DNA of 64,000 bases, taken from NCBI RefSeq assembly GCF_013055795.1, contig NZ_JABETO010000024.1, forward strand, positions 1-64,000. The letters are read 5' to 3'. The translations under genes and the position numbers were made by a program. This stretch comes from Streptomyces sp. I05A-00742 (lineage in GTDB: Bacteria > Actinomycetota > Actinomycetes > Streptomycetales > Streptomycetaceae). The notes under the pieces were generated by a model. It did no database searches, was not told where the DNA came from, and was given only the letters and a program-made list of their open reading frames with translations. This document shows positions 24,941 through 34,466 of this stretch, piece after piece; position 1 is the stretch's first letter; the number at the start of each line of letters is the position of its first letter.

Positions 24941-27022
24941 TCAGTCGTTGCCGTTGCCCGGGGCGGGCGCGGTCTTGGCGATCTGCATCAGGAACTCGGC
25001 GTTCGACTTCGTCTGCTTCATCTTGTCGAGGAGCAGCTCGATGGCCTGCTGCGAGTCCAGCGCGTGCAGCACCCGGCGGAGCTTCCAGACGATCGCCAGT
25101 TCCTCGCCGCCGAGCAGGATCTCCTCCTTGCGGGTGCTGGACGGGTCGACGTCCACCGCGGGGAAGATGCGCTTGTCGGCGAGCTTGCGGTCGAGCTTGA
25201 GCTCCATGTTGCCGGTGCCCTTGAACTCCTCGAAGATCACCTCGTCCATCCGCGAGCCGGTCTCGACCAGCGCGGTGGCCAGGATGGTCAGCGAGCCGCC
25301 GTCCTCGATGTTGCGCGCGGCACCGAAGAACTTCTTCGGCGGGTAGAGCGCGGTCGAGTCGACACCACCGGACAGGATGCGCCCGGAGGCCGGGGCCGCC
25401 AGGTTGTAGGCGCGGCCCAGACGGGTGATGGAGTCGAGCAGGACGACCACGTCGTGACCCAGCTCCACGAGGCGCTTGGCGCGCTCGATGGCCAGTTCGG
25501 CGACGGTGGTGTGGTCCTCGGCCGGACGGTCGAAGGTCGAGGAGATGACCTCGCCCTTGACCGACCGCTGCATGTCGGTGACCTCTTCCGGACGCTCGTC
25601 GACCAGGACGACCATCAGGTGGCACTCGGGGTTGTTGGTGGTGATCGCGTTGGCGATCGCCTGCATGATCATGGTCTTGCCGGTCTTCGGCGGGGCCACG
25701 ATCAGACCGCGCTGGCCCTTGCCGATGGGGGCGACCAGATCGATGATACGGGTCGTCAGAACGCCCGGGTCGGTCTCCAACCGCAGCCGGTCCTGCGGGT
25801 AGAGCGGGGTCAGCTTGTGGAACTCGGGGCGGCCGCGGCCGGTTTCGGGCGCCATGCCGTTCACCGAGTCCAGCCGCACGAGGGCGTTGAACTTCTCACG
25901 CCGCTCGCCGTCCTTCGGCTGCCGGACCGCACCGGTGACGTGGTCACCCTTGCGCAGGCCGTTCTTGCGGACCTGGGCGAGGGAGACGTACACGTCGTTC
26001 GGGCCCGGCAGGTAGCCGGAGGTCCGGATGAACGCGTAGTTGTCGAGGATGTCGAGGATGCCCGCGACGGGGATCAGGACGTCGTCCTCGGACAGCTGCG
26101 GCTCGCTCGCGAACTCGTCACGGCCGCGACGGCCCCGACGGTCCCGGTAACGGCCGCGCCGGCCGCGCCGGCCGCCCTCGAAGTCGTCCTCGTCCTGCGG
26201 CGGGCCCTCGGCGCGCCCCGCGCGCTGCTGCTGGCGGTTGCCGCCCTGCTGGCCGGCACCGGCGCCCTCGTCGCCACGGCCGCGACGGTCGCGCTGACCG
26301 CGCTCGCCACGGTCGCCGCGCTCCCCGCGCTCGGCACGGTCGCCCCGCTCACCGCGGTCGCCGCGCTCCCGGCGGTCGCCCTTCTGGGCGCGCTCGCCGC
26401 GGTCCTGGCGGTCGGCCTTGCCGCCCCGGCCCTCGGCGGTGTCCACCGCGGCCTCGGGCTTCTCCGAGGTCAGCACCTCGGTACGGGCCTCGGCGCGCGC
26501 CTCGGCACGGGTCTCGCCCGCGGCCTCGGGGGCACCCGCGGGGGCGGTGGCGCGACGGCGGCGGCGCTCACCGGCCGGCGCCTCCTCGCTGCCCGGCTGT
26601 CCCGGGATCTCGATCTGCTGCTGGGCGGCGGAGGCCTGGTCGGCGGCCTTCTCGGCGGCCTCGCCGGTACGGGCCCGGGAGGTGGCCCGGCGCTTCGGCT
26701 TCTCCGCCGGCTGGTCCGCGGCCTGCTCGGCGGCGGGCTTGGCAGAGGCGCCGGAGCCGGCCTGCCTCTCCTTGATGACCTCGATCAGCTGGCCTTTGCG
26801 CATCCGCGCGGTGCCCTTGATGCCGAGGCTGGAGGCGAGCTGCTGGAGCTCGGCCAGGACCATGGCGTCGAGGCCCGTGCCCGAGCGTCGCCGCCGAGGG
26901 GCGGCGGAAGCACCGGTGGCGGGCGCGGCGGGAGCGTCCGTGGCGGGCGCGGAGGCATTGCCGGCGGCACTCTGCTTGGTGGCGGCGGCGTTCACGCCCA
27001 TCAGATCGGTGGTGTCGCTCAC
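24941..27022 (-). CDS. rho: Transcription termination factor Rho, actinobacterial long form
   Basis: The 693-residue hexameric RNA helicase ends untranslated or rut-bearing transcripts. An N-terminal Rho_N helical domain (MVLAELQQLASSLGIKGTARMRKGQLIEVI, about 54-83) is followed by a roughly 230-residue insertion very rich in Arg, Glu, Gly and Asp, with many RGERGDR-type repeats. After it come the cold-shock-like RNA-binding domain (ILDILDNYAFIRTSGYLPG) and the RecA-type motor with Walker A APPKTGKT and VVLLDSITRLGRAYN. The insertion is an expanded version of the actinobacterial extra RNA-binding region. The GTG start at 27022 follows AAGGAC. The long leader suggests self-control (see the hairpin and promoter entries). 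Confidence 0.96.
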   Translation of the reverse strand: MSDTTDLMGVNAAATKQSAAGNASAPATDAPAAPATGASAAPRRRRSGTGLDAMVLAELQQLASSLGIKGTARMRKGQLIEVIKERQAGSGASAKPAAEQAADQPAEKPKRRATSRARTGEAAEKAADQASAAQQQIEIPGQPGSEEAPAGERRRRRATAPAGAPEAAGETRAEARAEARTEVLTSEKPEAAVDTAEGRGGKADRQDRGERAQKGDRRERGDRGERGDRAERGERGDRGERGQRDRRGRGDEGAGAGQQGGNRQQQRAGRAEGPPQDEDDFEGGRRGRRGRYRDRRGRRGRDEFASEPQLSEDDVLIPVAGILDILDNYAFIRTSGYLPGPNDVYVSLAQVRKNGLRKGDHVTGAVRQPKDGERREKFNALVRLDSVNGMAPETGRGRPEFHKLTPLYPQDRLRLETDPGVLTTRIIDLVAPIGKGQRGLIVAPPKTGKTMIMQAIANAITTNNPECHLMVVLVDERPEEVTDMQRSVKGEVISSTFDRPAEDHTTVAELAIERAKRLVELGHDVVVLLDSITRLGRAYNLAAPASGRILSGGVDSTALYPPKKFFGAARNIEDGGSLTILATALVETGSRMDEVIFEEFKGTGNMELKLDRKLADKRIFPAVDVDPSSTRKEEILLGGEELAIVWKLRRVLHALDSQQAIELLLDKMKQTKSNAEFLMQIAKTAPAPGNGND

Positions 27023-27266
27023 GAAGGGGTCCTTCCCTGGAGCGGGCGTCGGCCTGTCTGGCTCGGCGACCGGTTGTGCTGTCCGGCTGCGGTCCTGCTT
27101 GCGGACCGGGCCGGGGCGGTGGTCCGCCGCGGTACGGCGGAAGAATCAGTGCATTGATGCCGGCGTGAAGGAATCAGTGAAGACATGACGCATCACTTCA
27201 CTCATGTCGCCCCACGCCGATTCCGGAGCGTGCTCGAATCTGCTCAGGCAGTCTGGGAGGCTCCCG

Positions 27267-27292
27267 GAAGAAAAGCGGTCCCTGATCGGGAC
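27267..27292 (-). terminator. Candidate attenuator hairpin in the rho leader
   Basis: In the RNA sense, a GTCCC/GGGAC stem (27292-27278) is followed after a few bases by the U-rich run TTTTCTTC (27274-27267). It sits about 250 bp before the rho start codon inside a leader of about 300 bases. Rho genes in other bacteria are controlled by premature termination in the leader. Confidence 0.45.
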
Positions 27293-27336
27293 ACAGAGCA
27301 CCGAGCCGATGTGGCTTCGGGTGCAGACTTGAGGTT

Positions 27337-27363
27337 AACACTACCGGATCCCACAAACATTCC
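27337..27363 (-). promoter_or_regulatory. SigR-like candidate promoter of rho
   Basis: On the minus strand GGAAT (27363-27359) and GTT (27339-27337) are 19 bp apart, one more than the strict SigR consensus. It would give an untranslated leader of about 300 bases before rho. Confidence 0.45.
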
Positions 27364-27436
27364 CCCTCTCAAAGACCGGCAACCGCGTTTTTCCGCGGTG
27401 CCTTCCTCGGCGGCGTACCACCGCGTCCGCCCCTGT

Positions 27437-28351
27437 TCAGGCGAGCGGCAGCACGCTCGCCCCCCCGGCGTCGAGGGCCAGCCGGTTGGCCGCCCACCCC
27501 TCGCCCGCCAGCCGTGCGACCTTCTCGGCCGCACTGTCCTCGACCAGCGCGAGCACCGTGGGGCCCGCGCCGGAGACGACCGCGGGGACGCCGTCCGCCC
27601 GCAGTCGGTTGACCAGGGCCACGCTCTCCGGCATCGCCGGGGCGCGGTACTCCTGGTGAAGCCGGTCCTCAGTGGCCGGCAGCAGCAGCTCGGGGCGCCT
27701 GGTGAGCGCCTCGACGAGCAGTGCCGCCCGGCCGGCGTTGGCCGCCGCGTCCACATGGGGGACCTGCCGCGGCAGCAGCCCCCGCGCGGTCTCGGTCGCC
27801 ACGGGACGGCCGGGTACGAAGACCACCGGAACGATGGAATCGGCCGGGTCCATCCGCACCGCCCGGGCCGCTCCCCCGTCCATCCAGGCCAGGGTGAATC
27901 CGCCGAGCAGGCAGGCGGCGACATTGTCCGGGTGGCCCTCGATCTCCGTGGCCAGCTCCAGCATCGCCGTCGCGTCGAGCCGCTCGGCCCCGCCTATGGT
28001 CACCGCCCGGGCGGCGACGATGCCGGCGCAGATCGCGGCGGCCGAGGAGCCCAGGCCCCGGCCGTGCGGAATGCGGTTCGCGCAGACCACCTCCAGGCCG
28101 CGCGGCTGGCCGCCCAGCAGGTCGAACGTGGTGCGCAGGGACCGTACGAGCAGGTGACTCTCGTCGCGCGGGAGCGAATCGGCGCCCTCGCCGGCGATGT
28201 CGATGTGCAGCCCGGATTCGGCCACCCGGACCACGACGTCGTCGTAGAGGCCCAGGGACAGACCGAGGGCGTCGAAGCCGGGACCGAGATTGGCGCTGGT
28301 GGCGGGGGTGCGCACTCGGACGGCGGCGGCGCGGAAGGCGGGACCGGCCAT
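27437..28351 (-). CDS. thrB: Homoserine kinase
   Basis: This 304-residue GHMP kinase phosphorylates L-homoserine with ATP for threonine synthesis. It has the N-terminal VRVRTPATSANLGPGFDALG, the ATP loop IPHGRGLGSSAAA and the C-terminal SGAGPTVLALV. The ATG at 28351 with AAGGAG 12 bases upstream was chosen; the longer frame to 28426 is spacer. It follows thrC by about 465 bp with a terminator between them, so it is probably transcribed on its own. Confidence 0.95.
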   Translation of the reverse strand: MAGPAFRAAAVRVRTPATSANLGPGFDALGLSLGLYDDVVVRVAESGLHIDIAGEGADSLPRDESHLLVRSLRTTFDLLGGQPRGLEVVCANRIPHGRGLGSSAAAICAGIVAARAVTIGGAERLDATAMLELATEIEGHPDNVAACLLGGFTLAWMDGGAARAVRMDPADSIVPVVFVPGRPVATETARGLLPRQVPHVDAAANAGRAALLVEALTRRPELLLPATEDRLHQEYRAPAMPESVALVNRLRADGVPAVVSGAGPTVLALVEDSAAEKVARLAGEGWAANRLALDAGGASVLPLA

Positions 28352-28766
28352 CGCTCGATGACTCTCCTTGATGTGGCCTTGGTAGGGCGTGCGACTTCCG
28401 CAAGGGCCGCGACGGCGATGCCGCATGGAGGGCGGCTTGGGTCAGCGACGGGGCGGAGTGAGCACAGCCTATCGAAGGAAGGTTCTGTGGCGACATAGGG
28501 CGCACAGGAGGCGCGCGATGCGTGTCGCACGCCAAACCGTGCCCCATGTCGGCTTTGGCGGACTTTCGTCGGGGTTGTGACCTGGGGATATGCGGTTCCG
28601 GGCGGAGCGGACCGGGGTTTCCCGGGCTCCGCTCCCGGGGGCCGGGGGCGGGTTCCCGGGGCCGGTCGGCGGGTGAGCGCCCCCCGGCGGGCGGAGTGCG
28701 CCGGGCGGCCGGACGGGCCGGGGCGGCCTGGTGTGATGCCTGATGCGGGCCTGGTGCGGGCCTGGT
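28352..28766. other. Intergenic gap between thrC and thrB
   Basis: About 415 bp with no supportable gene. It must carry the thrB promoter. I see no clear promoter hexamers; the stretch 28590-28740 is very G+C-rich low complexity. Confidence 0.4.
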
Positions 28767-28798
28767 GCGCGGCCGCCTCCCGGGGGTGGCGGCCGCGC
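28767..28798 (-). terminator. Terminator of thrC
   Basis: An 11-bp perfect stem GCGCGGCCGCC/GGCGGCCGCGC with a 10-base loop, 18 bp beyond the thrC stop codon. Confidence 0.75.
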
Positions 28799-28816
28799 GG
28801 ACGGTCCCGGCGCGCC

Positions 28817-29896
28817 CTACGCGAGCCCGAGCCGCTCGGCAGCGGCCGCCGCGTCCACCGGCACGGTCACCGGCTGCGGAGCACCGGCCACCGCCCAGTC
28901 GGGGTCCTTGAGGCCGTTGCCCGTGACCGTACAGACGATGCGCTGGCCCGGATCGACCTTGCCCTGCTCGGCCGCCTTCAGCAGACCGGCGACGCTCGCC
29001 GCCGAGGCGGGCTCGACGAAGACGCCCTCCTGTGCGGCCAACAGCCGGTAGGCGGCGAGGATCTGGCGGTCGGTCACCTCGTCGATGTGCCCGCCGGACT
29101 CGTCGCGCGCCTGCTCGGCGAACCGCCACGAGGCGGGGTTGCCGATCCGGATGGCGGTGGCGATGGTGTGCGGCTCCTTCACCGGCTCGCCGCGCACGAT
29201 CGGCGCCGAGCCCGCCGCCTGGTAGCCCCACATCCGGGGGGTGCGGGCGGCGATGCCGTCGGCGGCGTACTCCCGGTACCCCTTCCAGTACGCGGTGATG
29301 TTGCCCGCGTTGCCCACCGGCAGCACATGGATGTCCGGGGCGTCGCCGAGCGCGTCCACGATCTCGAAGGCGGCGGTCTTCTGGCCCTCGATACGCACCG
29401 GATTGACCGAATTCACCAGCGCCACCGGGTAGTTGTCGGCCAGGCTGCGCGCCAGGTCGAGGCAGTCGTCGAAGTTCCCGGCCACCTGGAGGATGCGGGC
29501 GCCGTGCACCAGCGCCTGGCCCATCTTGCCGAGCGCGATCTTGCCCTCGGGCACCAGGACGGCACAGACCATCCCGGCCCGGACGGCGTAGGCCGCGGCG
29601 GAGGCGGAGGTGTTGCCCGTGGAGGCGCAGATGACGGCCTTCGCGCCCTCCTCCTTCGCCCGCGTGATGGCCATCGTCATGCCGCGGTCCTTGAAGGAGC
29701 CCGTGGGGTTGGCGCCCTCGACCTTGAGGTGCACCTCACAGCCGGTGCGCTCGGAGAGCACCTGGGCGGGCACCAGGGGCGTGCCGCCCTCGCGCAGCGT
29801 CACCACGGGCGTGTCCGCCGAGACGGGCAGGCGGTCGCGGTACTCCTCGATGATGCCGCGCCACTGGCGGGTGGCGGGACGGTTGTTCCCAGACAT
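28817..29896 (-). CDS. thrC: Threonine synthase
   Basis: This 359-residue PLP enzyme converts O-phosphohomoserine to threonine. PLP lysine is in NPTGSFKDRGMTMA. The phosphate-binding loop region is PVGNAGNITAYWKGY, and CASTGNTSASAAAYA binds the substrate. Length is that of the short bacterial class. The ATG at 29896 begins MSGNNRPATRQW; the upstream in-frame extension is spacer. It follows hom by 25 bp, forming a hom-thrC unit. Confidence 0.96.
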   Translation of the reverse strand: MSGNNRPATRQWRGIIEEYRDRLPVSADTPVVTLREGGTPLVPAQVLSERTGCEVHLKVEGANPTGSFKDRGMTMAITRAKEEGAKAVICASTGNTSASAAAYAVRAGMVCAVLVPEGKIALGKMGQALVHGARILQVAGNFDDCLDLARSLADNYPVALVNSVNPVRIEGQKTAAFEIVDALGDAPDIHVLPVGNAGNITAYWKGYREYAADGIAARTPRMWGYQAAGSAPIVRGEPVKEPHTIATAIRIGNPASWRFAEQARDESGGHIDEVTDRQILAAYRLLAAQEGVFVEPASAASVAGLLKAAEQGKVDPGQRIVCTVTGNGLKDPDWAVAGAPQPVTVPVDAAAAAERLGLA

Positions 29897-29921
29897 GGCT
29901 GACACGCTTTCTCTTGCTCCC

Positions 29922-31211
29922 CTACTCACCTTCGACACGCATGATGCTCGCGACGCCACGCACCGTGTCCAGCCTGCGCAGCGCGTCGACCGTGGCGGAC
30001 AGCGCGGCGTCGGGGGCCCGGTGGGTGACGACGACCAGCGACGCCTCCCCGTCCTTGCCCTGCTGGCGGACGGTGTCGATGGACACCCCGTGCTCGGCGA
30101 AGACCGTGGCGACCTGGGCGAGGACGCCCGGTTTGTCGGCGACGTCGAGGCTGATGTGGTAGCGCGTGACCACCTCGCCCATGGGGCTGACGGGCAGCCG
30201 CGCGTACGCCGACTCGCCCGGTCCCGTGGTCCCGCCCAGCTTGTTGCGGCAGACGGCGACCAGGTCGCCGAGGACCGCGGAGGCCGTCGGCGAACCGCCG
30301 GCGCCCGGTCCGTAGAACATCAGCTGCCCGGCCGCCTCGGCCTCGACGAACACCGCGTTGTACGCCTCGCGCACCGAGGCCAGCGGGTGGCTCAGCGGGA
30401 TCATCGCGGGGTGGACGCGGGCGGTGACCGACCGGCCGTCGGCCGCCCGCTCGCAGATGGCCAGCAGCTTGATGGTGCAGCCCATCTCCTTCGCGGAGGC
30501 GAAGTCGGAGGCCGTGACCTCGGTCATGCCCTCGCGGTGGACGTCGTCCAGCCGGACGCGGGTGTGGAAGGCGATGCCCGCCAGGATCGCGGCCTTCGCG
30601 GCGGCGTCGAAGCCCTCGACGTCCGCCGTCGGGTCCGCCTCGGCGTAGCCGAGCGCCGTGGCCTCGTCGAGCGCCTCGGAGTAGCCGGCGCCGCTGGAGT
30701 CCATCTTGTCGAGGATGAAGTTGGTGGTGCCGTTGACGATGCCGAGCACCCGGTTGACCTTGTCACCGGCCAGGGACTCGCGCAGCGGCCGGATCAGCGG
30801 GATCGCCCCGGCGACGGCGGCCTCGTAGTAGAGGTCCGTGCCGTGCTGCTCGGCGGCGGCGTGCAGGGCGGCGCCGTCCTCGGCGAGCAGCGCCTTGTTG
30901 GCCGAGACGACGCTCGCGCCGTGCTCGAAGGCCGTGGTGATCAGGGTGCGCGCCGGCTCGATGCCGCCGATGACCTCGACGACCACGTCGATGTCGCCCC
31001 GTTTGACCAGCGCGGTGGCATCGGTGGTGATCAGCTCGGCGGGCACTCCGGCCCGGACCCGGCTCGGCCGGCGGACGGCGATGCCGGCCAGCTCGACCGG
31101 GGCGCCGATCCGGGCCGTGAGGTCGTCCGCGTGCGTCGTCATGATGCGCGCCACCTCGGAGCCGACCACTCCACAGCCCAGCAGCGCCACTTTCAGCGGA
31201 CGCGTACGCAT
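29922..31211 (-). CDS. hom: Homoserine dehydrogenase
   Basis: This 429-residue enzyme reduces aspartate semialdehyde to homoserine, the branch point towards threonine and methionine. NAD(P) motif GCGVVGSEVA lies near the start, the central catalytic region includes GIVNGTTNFILDKM and EADPTADVEGFDAAAK, and a C-terminal ACT domain (ISLDVADKPGVLAQVATVFAEHGVSI) should give threonine feedback control. The ATG at 31211 has GAGG 7 bases upstream; the adjacent ATG at 31214 is an alternative. Confidence 0.96.
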   Translation of the reverse strand: MRTRPLKVALLGCGVVGSEVARIMTTHADDLTARIGAPVELAGIAVRRPSRVRAGVPAELITTDATALVKRGDIDVVVEVIGGIEPARTLITTAFEHGASVVSANKALLAEDGAALHAAAEQHGTDLYYEAAVAGAIPLIRPLRESLAGDKVNRVLGIVNGTTNFILDKMDSSGAGYSEALDEATALGYAEADPTADVEGFDAAAKAAILAGIAFHTRVRLDDVHREGMTEVTASDFASAKEMGCTIKLLAICERAADGRSVTARVHPAMIPLSHPLASVREAYNAVFVEAEAAGQLMFYGPGAGGSPTASAVLGDLVAVCRNKLGGTTGPGESAYARLPVSPMGEVVTRYHISLDVADKPGVLAQVATVFAEHGVSIDTVRQQGKDGEASLVVVTHRAPDAALSATVDALRRLDTVRGVASIMRVEGE

Positions 31212-31473
31212 CATCCGACCTCGTTTCCTGTACATCTTGGGTGGTACACCAGTCTCACTCACCGGTCGGAGGGTTTCCCTCCCCCGTCCAGTATCCGAGA
31301 TTCCGCCGTCCGGCAGGCGGGGTTTCCGGTGGGTGGGCCGACGCCCCGGCGGGCGCCGGCCCTGTGCGGCCGCGTTGCGGCCTTGTGCGGCCGCGTGCAA
31401 CCGCGGGATCAGCCGACGGACCGGCCGACTGATTCGACCGACCGATCAGCTCCGGCCGATCAGCTCCGACTGA

Positions 31474-32865
31474 TCAGCCGACGTCGAGTCGGAGGAGGTC
31501 CTCCTCCGTCTCGCGCCGGACGATCACCCGGGCCGTGCCGTCCTTCACCGCCACGACCGGGGGCCGCAGCGCGTGGTTGTAATTGCTGGCCATCGACCGG
31601 CAGTAGGCACCGGTCGCGGGCACGGCGAGCAGGTCGCCGGGGGCGACGTCGGCCGGCAGGAAGGCGTCGCGGACGACGATGTCGCCGGACTCACAGTGCT
31701 TGCCGACCACCCGGGAGAGCATCGGCCCGGCCGTCGAGGTACGGGACACCAGCGCCACCGAGTAGTCGGCGTCGTAGAGCGCGGTACGGATGTTGTCGGA
31801 CATACCGCCGTCGACGCTGACGTACGTCCGCAGCCCCGGCAGCTCCTTGACCGTCCCCACCTCGTACAGCGTGAAGGCGGTGGGACCGACGATCGCGCGC
31901 CCCGGCTCGACAGACAGCCGCGGCACCGCGAGTCCGGCCGCCGCGCACTCCCGCTCGACGATGTCGCGCAGCGCGGCCGCGATCTCGTGCGGCTCGCGCG
32001 GGTCGTCCTCCGGGGTGTAGGCGATGCCCAGGCCACCGCCGAGGTCGATCTCGGGCAGCTCGACGCCGTGCTCGTCACGGATCTCGCCGAGCAGGCCGAC
32101 GACGCGGCGCGCCGCGACCTCGAAGCCCGAGGTGTCGAAGATCTGCGAGCCGATGTGCGAGTGGATGCCGATGAGTTCGAGCCCGTCCAGCTTGAGCACC
32201 CGGCGCACGGCCTCGGCGGCCTGCCCGCCCGCCAGCGGCAGCCCGAACTTCTGGTCCTCGTGGGCCGTCGCGATGAACTCGTGGGTGTGCGCCTCGACGC
32301 CGACCGTGACCCGGATCTGCACCCGCTGCCGCTTCCCGGCCCGCTGGGCGATGTGCGCGACGCGCACGATCTCCTGGAAGGAGTCGACGACGATCCGGCC
32401 GACGCCGGCCTCGACGGCCCGGGTGATCTCCTCGATCGACTTGTTGTTGCCGTGCAGGGCGATCCGCTCGGCGGGCATGCCCGCGTCGAGCGCGGTGGCC
32501 AGCTCGCCGGCGGAGCAGACGTCGAGGTTGAGCCCTTCCTCGGTCAGCCAGCGCACGACGGCCCGGGACAGGAACGCCTTCCCCGCGTAGAAGACGTCCG
32601 CCTCCTCGCCGAACGCGTCCCGCCAGGCCCGGCAGCGGGCGCGGAAGTCGTCCTCGTCGAGGAAGTAGGCGGGGGTGCCGAACTCCTCGGCCAGCCGCTT
32701 GACGTCCAGCCCGCCGACGGTGGCGACGCCCTCTGCGTCCCGGGAGACGGTGCGGGACCACACGCGCGGGTCGAGGGCGTTGAGGTCGGCGGGCGGCGTC
32801 GGGTAGTGGCCCTCGGGCAGGACGTCGGCGTAGCGGGGCCCGGCGGGGTGGGCGGAGCGGCTCAT
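31474..32865 (-). CDS. lysA: Diaminopimelate decarboxylase
   Basis: This 463-residue fold-type III PLP enzyme makes L-lysine from meso-diaminopimelate. The PLP lysine is in VFYAGKAFLSRAV. Also visible are HGNNKSIEEI, the glycine-rich phosphate loop DLGGGLGIAY and the C-terminal CESGDIVVRDAFLP. The ATG at 32865 follows GAGGAG. It lies between nrtL and hom, the common actinobacterial aspartate-family arrangement. Confidence 0.96.
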   Translation of the reverse strand: MSRSAHPAGPRYADVLPEGHYPTPPADLNALDPRVWSRTVSRDAEGVATVGGLDVKRLAEEFGTPAYFLDEDDFRARCRAWRDAFGEEADVFYAGKAFLSRAVVRWLTEEGLNLDVCSAGELATALDAGMPAERIALHGNNKSIEEITRAVEAGVGRIVVDSFQEIVRVAHIAQRAGKRQRVQIRVTVGVEAHTHEFIATAHEDQKFGLPLAGGQAAEAVRRVLKLDGLELIGIHSHIGSQIFDTSGFEVAARRVVGLLGEIRDEHGVELPEIDLGGGLGIAYTPEDDPREPHEIAAALRDIVERECAAAGLAVPRLSVEPGRAIVGPTAFTLYEVGTVKELPGLRTYVSVDGGMSDNIRTALYDADYSVALVSRTSTAGPMLSRVVGKHCESGDIVVRDAFLPADVAPGDLLAVPATGAYCRSMASNYNHALRPPVVAVKDGTARVIVRRETEEDLLRLDVG

Positions 32866-32886
32866 GGCGCTGATCTCCTCGGTTGC

Positions 32887-33714
32887 TCAGAGACGTGCGG
32901 GTGCGGTGATGCCGAGCTGGTGGAGGCCGTCGGCGAGCACCTTGCCCGTGGCCTCGGCGAGGGCCAGGCGGGCGCGGTGGACGACCGAGGGTTTCTCGTC
33001 CCCCCGGGGCAGCGTCGTACACGACGTCTGCCAGCGGAGGAAGGCGTCGGCGAGGCGCTCCAGGGCCCGGGCGAGCCGCTCGGGGTCGCGGACGGCGACG
33101 ATGCGGGGGTGGTCGGCGAGCGCGGCGAGGAGGGGGGCGGAGCCGTCCCCGAAGTCGTCGACGCTGTCGTCGACGTCCGGCCCGAATCCAAGATCACGGG
33201 CGTTACGGATCAGGCTGAGGCAGCGCGAGTGGGCGTACCGCACACGGAAGAGGGGGTTGCCGTCCCGCTGCACCAGCAGCAGGTCGCGGTCGAGGCCGGG
33301 CGGGCTGAGCAGGCTCCAGCGCGCGGCGTCGGACCCCAGGCGCCGGACGAGGGCGGCGGGCGGGTGCACCGGAAGCGGCTCCCGGTCCGCCGGCCGGCCG
33401 AGGACGTCCCGGACGAGGCGGGCCCGCGAGTGCCCTTGGAGGGTGATGTTGAGAAATCCGGGCCCGGCGATCTCGACCCGGGCGATGCCGGGTTCGCGCA
33501 CCAGCCGGCGCCGCAGTACCTCCGCCACGTCCCGCGCGGGCCGGCCGCTCTCCTTGGCCAGCCGCAGGGCGACGTTGGTCGCGTAGTCCCCGCATCCCGG
33601 GTGCGGCGGCACCCGGACCCCGACCGTCGCCGGCACCACGGCGCACAGCTCGTCGGCCTCGACGGCACGACGCACGGTGCGCAGCACGGCACGGGAGAGA
33701 TCTGCGGGGGTCAT
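32887..33714 (-). CDS. nrtL: ArgRS-related anticodon-binding protein NrtL
   Basis: A 275-residue paralogue of arginyl-tRNA synthetase that lacks the catalytic Rossmann domain. It keeps an ArgRS N-terminal additive-type domain (about 1-95: GVRVPPHPGCGDYATNVALRLAK and VEIAGPGFLNITL) and the DALR anticodon-binding domain (about 150-275: FRVRYAHSRCLSLIRNARDLG, HQLGITAPARL). The HIGH and KMSKS motifs are absent, so it cannot charge tRNA. It may bind tRNA-Arg or act in arginine-related regulation. It sits 22 bp upstream of lysA and about 750 bp from a tRNA-Arg gene. That layout is conserved, as far as I know, in Streptomyces. Confidence 0.88.
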   Translation of the reverse strand: MTPADLSRAVLRTVRRAVEADELCAVVPATVGVRVPPHPGCGDYATNVALRLAKESGRPARDVAEVLRRRLVREPGIARVEIAGPGFLNITLQGHSRARLVRDVLGRPADREPLPVHPPAALVRRLGSDAARWSLLSPPGLDRDLLLVQRDGNPLFRVRYAHSRCLSLIRNARDLGFGPDVDDSVDDFGDGSAPLLAALADHPRIVAVRDPERLARALERLADAFLRWQTSCTTLPRGDEKPSVVHRARLALAEATGKVLADGLHQLGITAPARL

Positions 33715-33795
33715 AGGGCCAAGCCTAGGGGAGGAAGCGGGTCACTCCGCCAGCCGGTTTCCCCGATGTTCCCCTGATGTCCCCCTGCCCCGTTG

Positions 33796-34245
33796 TCAGG
33801 GCCATCCAGCGGGCCGCACCACGGCCTCGGCATCCCCCGACGCGGCCGCCTCCGGCACCCCCGTCTCCCCCTCGCCCCCACGGCTCAGCAGCAACCTCCG
33901 CACCAGCCGCACCATCTCCGCCGGTTCGAAGGGCTTCGCCAAAAACGCGTCCACCCCCGCCGACCGCCCGCTCTCCACCTCCAGCTGCGTACACGCGCTG
34001 ATGATGGCGACGGGTATGTCCCGCGTCCGCGCGTCGGCCCGCAGCCGCGCCGCCGTCCGCAGCCCGTCGAGCCGCGGCATCACGAAATCCAGAGTCACCA
34101 CATCGGGACGCACGCGGTGCACGATCTCCAGGCACTCGGCACCATCGGCCGCGGTCACGACCTCGAAGCCCTCCAGCTCGAGGTTGACCCTGATCAACTG
34201 CCGGATGACCCTGTTGTCGTCGACAACGAGGACCCGGCCGGGCAC
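33796..34245 (-). CDS. Single-domain response regulator
   Basis: The 149-residue protein is almost only a receiver domain: acidic pair in VLVVDDNRVIR, phospho-Asp in DVVTLDFVMPRLDGLR, Thr/Ser switch in AIISACT and Lys in FLAKPFEPAEM. No output domain follows, only a short Gly/Glu/Ala tail. It may act as a phosphate shuttle or by protein contact. The start is uncertain. GTG 34245 gives (M)PGRVLVVDDN and has GGGG 10 bases upstream; GTG 34254 is the alternative. No histidine kinase is adjacent. Confidence 0.86.
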   Translation of the reverse strand: MPGRVLVVDDNRVIRQLIRVNLELEGFEVVTAADGAECLEIVHRVRPDVVTLDFVMPRLDGLRTAARLRADARTRDIPVAIISACTQLEVESGRSAGVDAFLAKPFEPAEMVRLVRRLLLSRGGEGETGVPEAAASGDAEAVVRPAGWP

Positions 34246-34466
34246 GCCAGGCACACCCCGAGAGTAGGCGCGCCCACCGCGCCGCGTCCGGGTTTTCCCC
34301 ACTTCCACCCCACCGGGGCGACCACCCCCGACTCCCCCCAAGATCCCCCACCCCACCGCACCCATCCCTCCCACCGCCCCTCCCCCATCCCCCCGCGGAA
34401 CCCGTTACGGATCACCCGCCCGGAGCTGGTAATGTTCTTCCTGTCGCCGCCACGAGCGAGCGACAC

